Part shown: positions 1 to 9,022 of the stretch, piece after piece | How positions within the stretch are numbered: position 1 is the stretch's first letter | How the letters are laid out: every line of letters begins with the position of its first letter | Assembly (NCBI RefSeq): GCF_947503705.1 | Contig: NZ_CANNES010000003.1 | Location: forward strand, 248,001 to 312,000 | Length of the DNA: 64,000 nucleotides | Origin: an uncultured Tateyamaria sp. | GTDB lineage: Bacteria; Pseudomonadota; Alphaproteobacteria; Rhodobacterales; Rhodobacteraceae | Direction: 5' to 3' | The notes under the pieces: generated by a model | Told to the model about the DNA's origin: nothing | Database searches by the model: none | What the model saw: the letters and a program-made list of their open reading frames with translations, nothing else | Made by a program: the position numbers and the translations under genes

Positions 1-1230
1 ACCTTTCCCCGCCCGGACGCGCCGCGCCCGGTGCACTACAACTGCTGGGAAGCCGTCTATTTCAACCACAATCTGGACGAGCTGAAAGAGATCGCCGAAC
101 GCGCCGTAGCCCTTGGGGCGGAGCGTTTCGTGCTGGATGATGGCTGGTTCGGGAACCGCGATGACGACACGCAGGCGTTGAGCGATTGGGAAGTGGACCC
201 GCGCAAATATCCCGATGGCCTGACGCCCCTGATTGATCACGTCAAATCGCTGGGCATGACGTTCGGCATTTGGTTCGAACCCGAGATGATCAATCCGAAC
301 TCGGATATTTTCCGCGCCCATCCCGATTGGGCTTTGGGGGGTGAGGATCAGATCATGGGGCGGCAGCAAATGGCGCTGAACATGGCGTTACCTGCGGTGC
401 AATCCTTCCTGTTTGCTCGGATCAGCGACATCCTGAGCCGCCACGACATCGACTACATCAAGTGGGATCATAACCGCGTGTTGCCAATGCCGGATGCCGC
501 GCAAACGCGGGGGTCTTACGCCCTGTTGGACCGGCTGCGCCGTGAATTCCCGCATGTTGAAATCGAAAGCTGTGCAAGTGGCGGGGGGCGTATCGATTTT
601 GGCATTATGGAGCGGACCCAGCGGGTTTGGCTGAGCGACAGCAATGACGCGGTGGAGCGCTTGCGCATTCAGCACAATGCGGCGCTGTTTTTGCCGATGG
701 CTGTGACTGGCAGCCATGTGGGGCCGCGCACCAGCCACACCTCTGGCCGGACGCTGGACATTCGGTTTCGCGCCTGGGTCGCGGCGCAGCGGCACATGGG
801 GTTCGAAATGGACCCGCGCGAGTTGACGGACGACGAGGCGACCGTGCTGCGCGATGTGACGGGCTGGTGGAAAGCCAACCGGAACTGGATGCACGGAGCC
901 GATATTCTGCGCCTCGACAGTGCCGACCCGGCGGTGTTCGCCGAGCAGCATCTGGAAGAGGGTGGCGGACAATTTGTCGTTTTTGCGGGCAAGGCCGCGA
1001 CATCCGATCAGATCGCCCCGCGGCCCTTGCGCCTGACCCGCCTTTCGCCTGACGCCAAGTACCGGATCGAGCTGGTGAACCGCGACGAAGTGGGCCATTT
1101 GTCACGCGGCGCAAATGCGCTGAAATCCGGCCCACTTGTGGTGAGTGGCGCCTATCTGATGTATCATGGCCTTACCCTGCCATGGAGTTTTCCTGAACGG
1201 ATGTGGGTGATCAAGGGTGACCTTGCTTGA
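1..1230 (+). CDS. alpha-galactosidase, GH36 family (5' end outside window)
   Basis: C-terminal part of a GH36 alpha-galactosidase that removes terminal alpha-galactose from raffinose/melibiose-type sugars. The reading frame is open from base 1, so the N-terminal beta-sandwich lies outside the window. The visible part is the TIM barrel plus the C-terminal beta domain: a DDGWF motif, the nucleophile motif KWDHNR (Asp), a CASGGGRID motif, and the acid/base Asp in WLSDSNDA. No signal peptide can be judged. It is 32 nt upstream of the SDR gene and reads into the galactose catabolic operon, which supports the galactoside assignment. The fold and residues are seen; exact substrate is inferred. Confidence 0.9.
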   Translation, partial: TFPRPDAPRPVHYNCWEAVYFNHNLDELKEIAERAVALGAERFVLDDGWFGNRDDDTQALSDWEVDPRKYPDGLTPLIDHVKSLGMTFGIWFEPEMINPNSDIFRAHPDWALGGEDQIMGRQQMALNMALPAVQSFLFARISDILSRHDIDYIKWDHNRVLPMPDAAQTRGSYALLDRLRREFPHVEIESCASGGGRIDFGIMERTQRVWLSDSNDAVERLRIQHNAALFLPMAVTGSHVGPRTSHTSGRTLDIRFRAWVAAQRHMGFEMDPRELTDDEATVLRDVTGWWKANRNWMHGADILRLDSADPAVFAEQHLEEGGGQFVVFAGKAATSDQIAPRPLRLTRLSPDAKYRIELVNRDEVGHLSRGANALKSGPLVVSGAYLMYHGLTLPWSFPERMWVIKGDLA

Positions 1231-1262
1231 CCGTAACGCTCCGCAATTCATAGGTTTGAACC

Positions 1263-2033
1263 ATGCACGACACTGCCCAATTTCCTGACCTCAAAGGCGC
1301 TTCCGTTTTCATTACCGGGGGCGGGTCCGGCATCGGCGCGTCCCTGACCGAAGGTTTCATCGAGCAGGGCGCGCGCGTCGCCTTTGTTCAGCGGTCGGAT
1401 GCGACTGCGTTTTGTGACGAGATGGAAGGCAAGCATGGGGTGCGCCCCTTGTTCATTCCGTGCGACATTACGGATGTGGATGCGCTGAAGGCGGCAATTG
1501 ATCAAGCTGCAGAGGCGCATGGGCCGGTCACTTGCCTCGTGAACAACGCGGCCAATGACAAGCGGCACACCACAGCAGAGGTCGACAGCGAATTCTGGGA
1601 CTGGATGATCGCCATCAACTTCAAAGCCTATTTCTTTGCCTGTCAGGCGGTCATTCCGGGCATGCAGGCCGTCGGCGGAGGCTCCATCATCAACTTTTCC
1701 TCGATCAGCTACATGATGGGGAATGCGGGCTATCCTTTGTATACGGGCTCTAATTCCGGGATCAACGGCATGACCCGGTCGCTGGCCCGCGAGTTTGGAC
1801 CCGACAAGATCAGGGTCAACGTGATCGCGCCCGGTTGGGTGTTGACCCAAAAGCAGTTGGACAAGTGGGCGACGCCCGAGGGACTGGCCGCGCATATGGA
1901 TCGGCAGTGCCTCAAAGAACATCTTGAGCCGCGTGACATTGTTGGTGCGACCCTGTTTTTGGCGAGCGATATCAGCCGGATGATGACCGGCCAGTCGATG
2001 GTTGTGGATGGCGGCGTGGTGGTGACGGGCTAA
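1263..2033 (+). CDS. SDR-family dehydrogenase, probable galactose 1-dehydrogenase
   Basis: 256-residue short-chain dehydrogenase/reductase. The N-terminal Rossmann motif TGGGSGIG, the NNAA motif and a catalytic Ser (13 residues before Tyr160) are present. The C-terminus ends in a typical GQSMVVDGGVVVTG strand. Its place between alpha-galactosidase and 2-keto-3-deoxygalactonokinase suggests the first oxidative step, D-galactose to galactonolactone. Oddity: the YxxxK motif reads Y160-T-G-S-N164, so the active-site lysine is Asn. This may be a subfamily trait or may mean altered chemistry. The stop codon overlaps the next start (TAATG), consistent with translational coupling. Substrate is inferred from context only; a different sugar or sugar-acid dehydrogenase is possible. 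Confidence 0.75.
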   Translation: MHDTAQFPDLKGASVFITGGGSGIGASLTEGFIEQGARVAFVQRSDATAFCDEMEGKHGVRPLFIPCDITDVDALKAAIDQAAEAHGPVTCLVNNAANDKRHTTAEVDSEFWDWMIAINFKAYFFACQAVIPGMQAVGGGSIINFSSISYMMGNAGYPLYTGSNSGINGMTRSLAREFGPDKIRVNVIAPGWVLTQKQLDKWATPEGLAAHMDRQCLKEHLEPRDIVGATLFLASDISRMMTGQSMVVDGGVVVTG

Positions 2034-2929
2034 TGGCGGGTGTTGCGTGGGTTGCGGTTGATTGGGGCACCTCGCATCTGCGCGCCTGGCTGATGGATGC
2101 GCGCGGGGCCATCGTGGATGCACGCGCGTCGGGCCATGGCATGGGCGTGTTGGAACCTGCCGGGTTTGAACCTGCTTTGGTTGATTTATGTGGGGACGTT
2201 TTGCCCGTGCCGGTGCTGGCCTGCGGCATGGTCGGATCGCGGCAGGGCTGGGCCGAGGCGCCATACACTGCCGTCCCTTGTGCACCACCCGGTGCGGATG
2301 CGGCCAGCTTTGCGCCGGTGAAAATGCCGGGGCTGAGTGTGCGGATTTTACCGGGTGTCAAACAGGTGCGTCCGGCGGATGTGATGCGCGGCGAGGAAAC
2401 ACAAATCGCGGGTTACCTGGCGATGAATCCGGGTTTTGATGGCGTGATTTGCCTGCCCGGAACGCATACGAAGTGGGCCCATATCAGTGCGGGCGAGATT
2501 GTGAGTTTCCGCACCGCGATGACGGGCGAGATGTTTGCGTTGTTGTCCAAGCAATCGGTGCTGCGCCATTCAGTGGGCGGCGGTTGGCACGAGGCGAGCT
2601 TTGATGCCGGGGTGGATCAGGCAATCTCGCGGCCCGAAGCCTTGGCCGCATCGTTGTTTTCCTTGCGGGCCGAAGGGTTGCTGGACGGGTTGGACCCCGA
2701 TGCGGCGCGTGCGCGCTTGTCAGGCTTGTTGATCGGGGCGGAACTGGCGTCGATGCGCCCGTATTGGTTGGGCCAGCAGGTGGCTATCATTGGTGCGGAT
2801 GCCCTGAGCGCCGCTTATGCCAAGGCCCTGAAAACTCAAGGGGTTCCTGTGGCCGAGGCCCGTGCCGAAGAGATGACACTGGCGGGCCTCACGGCCGCCT
2901 ACACCGAGCTATATGGAGAGGCCGCATGA
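2033..2929 (+). CDS. dgoK: 2-dehydro-3-deoxygalactonokinase
   Basis: 298-residue DgoK-family sugar-acid kinase, ATP-dependent phosphorylation of 2-keto-3-deoxygalactonate to the 6-phosphate. The N-terminal phosphate-binding motif [11 protein letters not shown] is diagnostic of the family; a second glycine-rich region (CLPGTHTKW) and the length match. It overlaps the SDR stop by 1 nt and the next gene's start by 4 nt (ATGA). Cytoplasmic. Together with the aldolase downstream it forms the lower half of the De Ley-Doudoroff pathway. Confidence 0.92.
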   Translation: MAGVAWVAVDWGTSHLRAWLMDARGAIVDARASGHGMGVLEPAGFEPALVDLCGDVLPVPVLACGMVGSRQGWAEAPYTAVPCAPPGADAASFAPVKMPGLSVRILPGVKQVRPADVMRGEETQIAGYLAMNPGFDGVICLPGTHTKWAHISAGEIVSFRTAMTGEMFALLSKQSVLRHSVGGGWHEASFDAGVDQAISRPEALAASLFSLRAEGLLDGLDPDAARARLSGLLIGAELASMRPYWLGQQVAIIGADALSAAYAKALKTQGVPVAEARAEEMTLAGLTAAYTELYGEAA

Positions 2930-3528
2930 GCCGCGAAATCATTGCCATCCTGCGCGGGATCACTCCTGCGGAGGCTGTTCCCGTGGCCAAAAAACTGGTG
3001 GCCGCAGGCATCACCCGGATCGAAGTGCCGCTGAATTCGCCGGAGCCCTTTGACAGCATTGCCGCGATGCTGGAGGCGGTGGGCGACAAGGCTATGATCG
3101 GGGCGGGCACGGTTTTGGAGGTCGCCGCAGTGGAACGCCTCGCCGAAATGGGCGCGCATATGGTTGTTTCGCCGGATGCCAACGCGATGGTCATCGTCGC
3201 CACGAAACAGGCGGGCATGATGTCTTATCCGGGTGTGATGACGCCGTCGGAATGCTTTGCAGCGCTCCATGCGGGGGCGGATGGGCTCAAGCTTTTTCCG
3301 GCGTCTCTGCTGGGTATTGGCGGCCTGAAGGCCATTGGCGCGGTTCTGCCTGCGGGCACCAAGACTTATGCCGTGGGTGGTGTGGGCCCAGAAGACTTTG
3401 CCGATTGGCTGGCGGCTGGGATCACTGGTTTTGGGATCGGCTCGGCCCTCTATAAACCCGGCATGTCGGCGGATGAGGTGGGCACGCGGGCTGACGCGAT
3501 GGTTGTAGCCTATGACGCCGCGATATGA
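2926..3528 (+). CDS. dgoA: 2-dehydro-3-deoxy-6-phosphogalactonate aldolase
   Basis: 200-residue class I KDPG/KDPGal aldolase. It cleaves KDPGal to pyruvate and glyceraldehyde-3-phosphate. Visible motifs: [16 protein letters not shown], and GLKLFPAS with the Schiff-base lysine at Lys122. The ATG at 2926 overlaps the dgoK stop (ATGA), so longer in-frame starts upstream are rejected. The [11 protein letters not shown] form is what I expect for the KDPGal rather than the KDPG enzyme, and the neighbouring dgoK supports that. Ends in ATATGATG, overlapping the lactonase start. Confidence 0.92.
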   Translation: MSREIIAILRGITPAEAVPVAKKLVAAGITRIEVPLNSPEPFDSIAAMLEAVGDKAMIGAGTVLEVAAVERLAEMGAHMVVSPDANAMVIVATKQAGMMSYPGVMTPSECFAALHAGADGLKLFPASLLGIGGLKAIGAVLPAGTKTYAVGGVGPEDFADWLAAGITGFGIGSALYKPGMSADEVGTRADAMVVAYDAAI

Positions 3529-4361
3529 TGGACGTCCATAGCGACACGGCTTGCGAACTGGGCGAGGGCCCATTGTGGCATCCTCAGCGCAATACATTGT
3601 TTTGGTTTGATATTCTGGGCAGTACTCTTTTTTGCAAAGGCGAGACCGAGGAGGCGTGGGGCTTTGACGAACATGTCTCTGCAGCCGGATGGGTGGATCA
3701 GGACACACTGTTGATTGCGTCCGAAACCGGCCTGTGGACCTTTGATATTCCGACGGGAGAGCAGGAATTCCTGGCGGGTCTGGAAAGTGACACTTCTGCG
3801 ACTCGTTCCAATGATGGGCGCGCGGACCCGTATGGTGGGTTCTGGATTGGGACCATGGGCAAAGAGGCCGAGGCCTATGCCGGTGCGATCTATCGTTATT
3901 ACCGGGGCGAGGTGCGCCGGTTGTTTGATCGGATCACGATACCCAATTCGATCTGTTTTGCCCCGGATGGGCGCAGGGCCTATTACGCTGATACCGTGTC
4001 GCGACGTATCAAATCCGTGGCGCTGGATGACGAGGGCTGGCCCACAGGCAAACCGTCGATCTTTGTTGATTTACGGGAGCCAGAATTGAACCCGGATGGG
4101 TCCGTTGTGGACGCGGAAGGCAACCTTTGGAATGCGCAGTGGGGGGCAGGTCGTGTTGCGTGCTATGCGCCCGATGGTACGTTTCTCAAGGCAATTGACG
4201 TGCCCGCAAGCCAGACCACTTGCCCGGCCTTTGGCGGTGCGGATCTTGCGACAATGTTTGTGACCTCAGCCGCCCAAGGCGTGGATGAAACGCAAGGCGG
4301 CATGACCTTTGCGGCGCAGATCGGCGTGACCGGGCAACGCGAGCATCAGGTGATCTTATGA
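3525..4361 (+). CDS. SMP-30/gluconolactonase-family sugar lactonase, probable galactonolactonase
   Basis: 278-residue six-bladed beta-propeller of the SMP-30/LRE family. Metal-ligand positions are recognisable: Glu in [11 protein letters not shown] near the N-terminus, Asn in [19 protein letters not shown], Asn in [11 protein letters not shown], and Asp in [19 protein letters not shown]. It would hydrolyse the sugar lactone made by the upstream dehydrogenase. Two adjacent ATGs (3525, 3528) are possible starts. Overlaps both neighbours by 4 nt, so it is firmly within the operon. The galactonolactone substrate is inferred from context; the family also includes glucono- and arabinolactonases. 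Confidence 0.87.
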   Translation: MMDVHSDTACELGEGPLWHPQRNTLFWFDILGSTLFCKGETEEAWGFDEHVSAAGWVDQDTLLIASETGLWTFDIPTGEQEFLAGLESDTSATRSNDGRADPYGGFWIGTMGKEAEAYAGAIYRYYRGEVRRLFDRITIPNSICFAPDGRRAYYADTVSRRIKSVALDDEGWPTGKPSIFVDLREPELNPDGSVVDAEGNLWNAQWGAGRVACYAPDGTFLKAIDVPASQTTCPAFGGADLATMFVTSAAQGVDETQGGMTFAAQIGVTGQREHQVIL

Positions 4362-6304
4362 AGCGGACTTTAGGCGTTTGTTATTATCCCGAGCACTGGC
4401 CCGAAGCCCAATGGGCCGAAGATGCCGCCCGCATGGCGGCCCTGGGCCTCACTTGGGTACGGATCGGTGAATTTGCGTGGAAACGGATGGAGCCGTCTGA
4501 GGGGAACTACCGCTGGGACTGGCTCGACCGTGCGATTGAGGTGCTGGGGGCTGCGGGCCTGCGTGTGGTTCTGGGCACGCCGACCGCCACCCCGCCTGCA
4601 TGGGTCGTGGCCAAACATCCTGATATGTTTGCGGTGGACGAGAATGGCCATACGCGTGGATACGGATCGCGGCGGCATTACTGTTTTTCCCATCAGGGGT
4701 ATATTGGCGAATGCCGCAAGATCGTGACGGCCATGGCCAAACGCTATGGCGGCAACCCGCATGTGGCAGCCTGGCAGACGGACAATGAATACGGCTGCCA
4801 CGACACCACGATCAGCTATTCGGAGGCCGCCCGCGTGGCGTTTCGCGACTGGTTGCGGGCGCAGTTTCCGGGGGCGGGCAATGACGGCGACATTGATGCG
4901 CTGAATGCGGCGTGGGGCAATGTGTTCTGGTCGATGGACTATGATGATTTTGATCAGATCGGGCTGCCCAACCTGACGGTGACAGAACCGAACCCGGCCC
5001 ATGTGCACGCGTTTCGCCGCTTTGCCAGTGACCAGGTGGTGGCCTTCAACCGCGTGCAGACAGACATCATTCGCGCCCATTCGGATGCGCCGGTCGCCCA
5101 TAATTATATGGGCCGGATCACGGATTTTGACCATTTTGCGGTTGGCGCGGACCTCGATATTGCGAGCTGGGACAGCTATCCGCTTGGATTTTTGGAAGAT
5201 CGCGTGGGTGCATCGTCTGAACGCCAGTGTGCTTATGCGCAGCAGGGCGACCCGGATTTTCAGGCCTTTCACCATGACCTTTATCGCGCCGTTGGCGCGG
5301 CCCGTGGCGCGCATCAAAAGGGTGGCGGTCGCTGGTGGGTGATGGAGCAACAACCGGGCCCGGTGAACTGGGCGCCTTATAACCCGGCACCGCTGCCGGG
5401 GATGGTGCGGCTTTGGACCTGGGAAGCCTTTGCCCATGGGGCGGAGGCCGTGTGCTATTTTCGCTGGCGCCAAGCGCCCATTGCACAAGAGCAGATGCAT
5501 GCGGGGCTTTTGCGGCCTGATTCCGTCGTTGCGGAGGCGTATGGAGAGGCCGAAACAGTGATGGCCGAACTGGCGAATGCACCGGAGGTTACTGTGGCGC
5601 AGGCTCCTGTTGCGCTGATCTTTGACTATGACGCGGATGCCGCCTGGGCGGTGCAGCCGCATGGGGCGGGGCTCAGCTATTTTGGGCTGGTCTTTGACTG
5701 GTATAGGGCGCTGCGCAAACTGGGGCTGTCGGTGGATATTGTGCCGGGTACGGCGCGGGACTTTGCGGGCTATGCGCTGGTTTTGGCGCCGGGGCTGATG
5801 CATATGGCGGATGACCTGAAGGCGGCACTGGCTGCGGCACCCGGCCAGGTCATTGTCGGGCCCCGGTCGGGGGCGCGGGACGACAATTTCAACATCCCCA
5901 CGACTCCTATGCCACCCGATTGGCCGGGCAGTGATCTGGTTGTTGAGCGGGTCCAATCCATGCGCCCCGACATGCGCATTGCATTGAGTGGCTCGGGCAC
6001 AGTGCACAGCTATCTGGAGCAAATCGCAGGCCGCGGCGCGGTTGTGCTTGAGACCGAGGATGGCGCTCCGGTGGCGGTGACATGCGGACCGAATGCCACC
6101 TATATGGCGGGCTGGGGTGATGACGCGGCGCACATGCGGCTGATCCAAACTGTGGCGCCTCAGCTTGACGTCGAGGAAATGCCGGAAGGCGTACGGCGCA
6201 GACAGACAGGGGCGGAGACGTTCTGGTTCAATTACGGGCGCAGTGAGGCGCGGGTTGCGGGGCAAACGATCCCGCCAGCGGGTGTGCTGCGGCAGGCGAC
6301 CTGA
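4358..6304 (+). CDS. beta-galactosidase, GH42 family
   Basis: 648-residue GH42 glycosidase with no signal peptide, so intracellular. The acid/base is Glu144 (QTDNEYGCHDT) and the nucleophile Glu330 (WWVMEQQPGP). The order is barrel, then a trimerisation domain around residues 390-590, then a short C-terminal beta domain. It starts within the lactonase stop (ATGA) and ends the operon. With the alpha-galactosidase upstream, the operon can release galactose from both alpha- and beta-galactosides and feed it into the De Ley-Doudoroff route. Confidence 0.93.
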   Translation: MKRTLGVCYYPEHWPEAQWAEDAARMAALGLTWVRIGEFAWKRMEPSEGNYRWDWLDRAIEVLGAAGLRVVLGTPTATPPAWVVAKHPDMFAVDENGHTRGYGSRRHYCFSHQGYIGECRKIVTAMAKRYGGNPHVAAWQTDNEYGCHDTTISYSEAARVAFRDWLRAQFPGAGNDGDIDALNAAWGNVFWSMDYDDFDQIGLPNLTVTEPNPAHVHAFRRFASDQVVAFNRVQTDIIRAHSDAPVAHNYMGRITDFDHFAVGADLDIASWDSYPLGFLEDRVGASSERQCAYAQQGDPDFQAFHHDLYRAVGAARGAHQKGGGRWWVMEQQPGPVNWAPYNPAPLPGMVRLWTWEAFAHGAEAVCYFRWRQAPIAQEQMHAGLLRPDSVVAEAYGEAETVMAELANAPEVTVAQAPVALIFDYDADAAWAVQPHGAGLSYFGLVFDWYRALRKLGLSVDIVPGTARDFAGYALVLAPGLMHMADDLKAALAAAPGQVIVGPRSGARDDNFNIPTTPMPPDWPGSDLVVERVQSMRPDMRIALSGSGTVHSYLEQIAGRGAVVLETEDGAPVAVTCGPNATYMAGWGDDAAHMRLIQTVAPQLDVEEMPEGVRRRQTGAETFWFNYGRSEARVAGQTIPPAGVLRQAT

Positions 6305-6446
6305 GCCTTTACTGTTTTTGAAGTAATCTCAACAGGGTTAGGCCAGTGGCGCAGGCCTTTCCATCATCACGAAATATCCTATCCAGCGACGTTGCCTGAA
6401 AAACCGCCACCTATGGCCATAAGACATACCTGTCGGTTGCTTCTGT

Positions 6447-6465
6447 CCCGGCCAAGACGGGAACA
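6447..6465 (-). terminator. possible terminator after the Anbu operon
   Basis: Downstream of the proteasome-like gene on the minus strand, TCCCG and CGGGA arms flank a 7-nt loop. The stem is short and there is no strong T run, so this is only a weak candidate. The rest of 6305-6473 holds no gene that I can see. Confidence 0.3.
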
Positions 6466-6473
6466 CCCTTGCC

Positions 6474-7229
6474 CTAGGAGGATGCGTCGCTGTCGCGATC
6501 AAATGAGAATGGCGGCAATTGGTCAAAGGCGAGTTTCAGCGCCTCGCCCCAGCCATTGGACACCATCTGGAAATAGGGATCGTCCGCTTCGATCCGTTCC
6601 TGATGCGTGATCCGCATGCTGTCGGCCTCATAGGTCACGTAATCCAAGGGTAGGCCGACGGACAGGTTCGATTTGATCGTGGAATCAAAGCTCACAAACA
6701 AGAGCTTGAGCGCGTCTTCAAAGCTCATCTCCTGATCATGTGCACGTACCAAAATGGGCTTGCCGTATTTGGCCTCGCCGATCTGGAAAAACGGTGTGTC
6801 GTCAGAGGCTTCGATGAAGTTGCCCGCAGGATAGACCAGGAACAACCGGGGACCGGAGCCCGCGATTTGTCCGCCCACGATCATGGAGGCACCAAAGGTG
6901 GCTTCGGCCTTTGGCCCGCTGGGATCGTTGGACTGGATTACCTCGCGCAGCGTGCTGCCCACCTCGCGCGCGATCTGGAACATTGAGGGCGCTTCGAGGA
7001 TCGAGGGGTTGCGGTCTTCGGGGGCCTTGCTGCGTTCGTCCAGCAGGCTGATCACCGATTGCGTCGTGGCCAGATTGCCCGCCGTCATGATCACGATGGA
7101 TCGCTCGCCCGGAACCTCCCAGGTGTGCATTTTCTTGACGGTCGAGATGTTGTCCATACCCGCATTTGTGCGGGTGTCGGACATAAAGATCAGACCGGCA
7201 TTCAGGCGCATGCCGACGCAATATGTCAT
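6474..7229 (-). CDS. proteasome-type protease (Anbu / bacterial proteasome homologue)
   Basis: 251-residue Ntn-hydrolase of the Anbu (BPH) family, related to HslV and 20S beta subunits. Met-Thr start: removal of Met1 would expose the nucleophile Thr2 (MTYCVG). The SDTRTNAG segment and VKKMHTW, with the lysine expected near position 33, follow HslV-like spacing. It is the last gene of a four-gene minus-strand operon with a CP-ATP-grasp protein, an alpha-E protein and a transglutaminase-like protein. That is the classical Anbu neighbourhood. Its physiological substrate is not established for the family; a peptide tag or linkage made by the other three proteins is a published idea, not something the sequence proves. 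Confidence 0.9.
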   Translation of the reverse strand: MTYCVGMRLNAGLIFMSDTRTNAGMDNISTVKKMHTWEVPGERSIVIMTAGNLATTQSVISLLDERSKAPEDRNPSILEAPSMFQIAREVGSTLREVIQSNDPSGPKAEATFGASMIVGGQIAGSGPRLFLVYPAGNFIEASDDTPFFQIGEAKYGKPILVRAHDQEMSFEDALKLLFVSFDSTIKSNLSVGLPLDYVTYEADSMRITHQERIEADDPYFQMVSNGWGEALKLAFDQLPPFSFDRDSDASS

Positions 7230-7268
7230 GATCTGGTGGCCTTTGTTTTGATTCGTGCCAAATCTGGC

Positions 7269-8069
7269 CTATTGCTGCTGCACCTGCAAGGACACAGTCA
7301 TGTCCTCGGCCGCATTGCCGTAACGCATGCCGGAAATGGGGGCAGCGCCTCTGTAGTCAAGCCCTGTGGCCACCCGCACATAGCGGGCATCGGGCGAAAT
7401 GCCGTTCGAGATGTCAAAGCCCACCCAGCCCAGCGTCGGCACGTGGGCCTCGGCCCAGGCGTGGCTGGCGTTCTGGTCCACCCGGTCGTCCATCATCAGG
7501 TATCCCGACACATAGCGTGCAGGGTATCCCATCGCCCGGGCTGCGGTGATGAACACATGGGCGTGGTCCTGGCAAACGCCGTGCCCTGCTTTCAATACGT
7601 CCTCGGCCGTGAGGTCTGCGGCCGCCTGATCGGTGGAATAGGGCACGTGGTCGAGGATTTGTGCCGACAGCGCGTGCAGCGTGTCGAGGTCATCGGCGCC
7701 GCGTGTAACCTTGTCCAGTAATGCTTGCATCAATGGCCCAGCCTTGGTCAGTGCCGTGCTGCGTTGAAACAGCCACATGGGAACGTATCCGCCTTGATGT
7801 CCGACGACCCCGGCCTTGTCCTCGACCTCGACCGTGCCGCGGCAGGTGATCTCGATCTCGGTCTGGCCGGGTGCAAAGCTGACCAGATCGACGGTGTTGG
7901 CGTGTTCGTCCTCAAAGCTGACCTCGACCTGGCCGCCGGCCACGTCGATATTCCAGTCCTCGACCAGTTGGCCTGGTCGCGATTTGGGCCGCAGACGGAT
8001 CTGTTGCAATCCGTAGGGCACGGGGGCGTCATAGGCGTAGTGGGTGCGGTGGGAAACGGTCAAGCGCAT
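7269..8069 (-). CDS. transglutaminase-like cysteine peptidase (bacterial transglutaminase-like N-terminal + core)
   Basis: 266-residue protein. Residues 1-85 form the beta-sandwich that typically precedes bacterial transglutaminase cores (MRLTVSHRTHYAYD). The core has the catalytic triad Cys166 (GHGVCQDHAH), His203 (ASHAWAEA) and Asp219 (VGFDISNG). The start at 8069 is chosen because homologues begin MRLxVxHxTxYxYD and it lies 4 nt after the alpha-E stop; a longer in-frame extension exists but lacks family sequence. Predicted to hydrolyse or form isopeptide/amide bonds in concert with the ATP-grasp partner. Cytoplasmic, no signal peptide. Confidence 0.9.
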   Translation of the reverse strand: MRLTVSHRTHYAYDAPVPYGLQQIRLRPKSRPGQLVEDWNIDVAGGQVEVSFEDEHANTVDLVSFAPGQTEIEITCRGTVEVEDKAGVVGHQGGYVPMWLFQRSTALTKAGPLMQALLDKVTRGADDLDTLHALSAQILDHVPYSTDQAAADLTAEDVLKAGHGVCQDHAHVFITAARAMGYPARYVSGYLMMDDRVDQNASHAWAEAHVPTLGWVGFDISNGISPDARYVRVATGLDYRGAAPISGMRYGNAAEDMTVSLQVQQQ

Positions 8070-8073
8070 GGGA

Positions 8074-9018
8074 TCACTCAATAAACCTATAATCAATTTC
8101 GATCTGGCGGCCCAATGCCGCGCTGTCGCGCAGGAAGTCGGCGATAAATTCGTGCAGGCCGTAGTCAAAGATGGCGTTCATGTCATGTGCCCTGAACCGG
8201 GCGCAAATGCTGTCCACCAGGGCATGGCTGGTCGAGCGTTCGCCATATTCCTGTTCGATATAGCCGAGGTTCTCGGCGATCTTGCCATAGCAGAACTTGA
8301 GGCTGCGGGGCAGTCGCCCGTCCAGCATCAGGAATTGCGCGATGGCCTTTGGGTCGTTTTCGCCCTCATGCAGGGTCTGATAGGCTCGCGTCGCCGATGT
8401 CGCCCGCAGGATCGTTTCCCATTGCACATTGTCCGAGGCAGAGCCCACCAGCCGGACCGATGGCAGCAGGATATAGTATTTTTGGTCGAGGATGCGCGCG
8501 GTATTGTCCGCCCGTTCAAAGAACGTGCCGATCCGCGAAAAGTTGTACATGTCGTTGCGCACCATCGTGCCATGCGACGCACCACGCACAAAGGCGCTGC
8601 GTTGCCGGACGACCTGGAGAACGCGGGGCAGATCACGATCCTCAATTGGGTTGGCCAGCACCTTTTTCAGCACCATGTAGCATTCGTTCACGGCCTCCCA
8701 GACCTCGCGGGTCAGCGCGGTCCGTACGAGCCTGGCGTTTTCGCGCGCAGCCTCGATGCCCGCCAGAATACTGCCCGGGTTGGACGGATCCCGCAAAAGA
8801 AAGTCGATGATCCTTGGCCCGTCATAGGACCGGCCATAATTGGCCTCGTACGCGCCGCGCAGCCCCGTCGAGGACAGGATCGAGGTCCATTCGCTTTCGG
8901 CGGCGCTGGACCGTGTCAGCGAAATGCGCAGCCCTGCGTCGATCATCCGTGCGGTGTTTTCGGCGCGTTCAAGATAGCGGAACATCCAGAACAGTCCGCC
9001 TGCGGTTTTGCCCAGCAT
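8074..9018 (-). CDS. alpha-E domain protein (DUF403)
   Basis: 314-residue all-alpha protein starting MLGKTAGGLFWMFRYLERAENTA, the signature N-terminus of the alpha-E family. The start at 9018 is 4 nt after the ATP-grasp stop; the alternative upstream start would overlap that gene by 38 nt and adds residues that do not fit the family. No catalytic motif is recognised. Alpha-E proteins occur almost always with a circularly permuted ATP-grasp partner, either adjacent or fused, and are thought to assist its ligase reaction. Function unproven. Confidence 0.9.
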   Translation of the reverse strand: MLGKTAGGLFWMFRYLERAENTARMIDAGLRISLTRSSAAESEWTSILSSTGLRGAYEANYGRSYDGPRIIDFLLRDPSNPGSILAGIEAARENARLVRTALTREVWEAVNECYMVLKKVLANPIEDRDLPRVLQVVRQRSAFVRGASHGTMVRNDMYNFSRIGTFFERADNTARILDQKYYILLPSVRLVGSASDNVQWETILRATSATRAYQTLHEGENDPKAIAQFLMLDGRLPRSLKFCYGKIAENLGYIEQEYGERSTSHALVDSICARFRAHDMNAIFDYGLHEFIADFLRDSAALGRQIEIDYRFIE

Positions 9019-9022
9019 TGCG

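Noticed and set aside
4370-6265. 631-residue open frame on the minus strand
   Set aside because: It is antisense to the beta-galactosidase, whose motifs are clear; the translation is rich in Arg, His and Pro as expected for a reversed GC-rich gene, and it has no recognisable domain.
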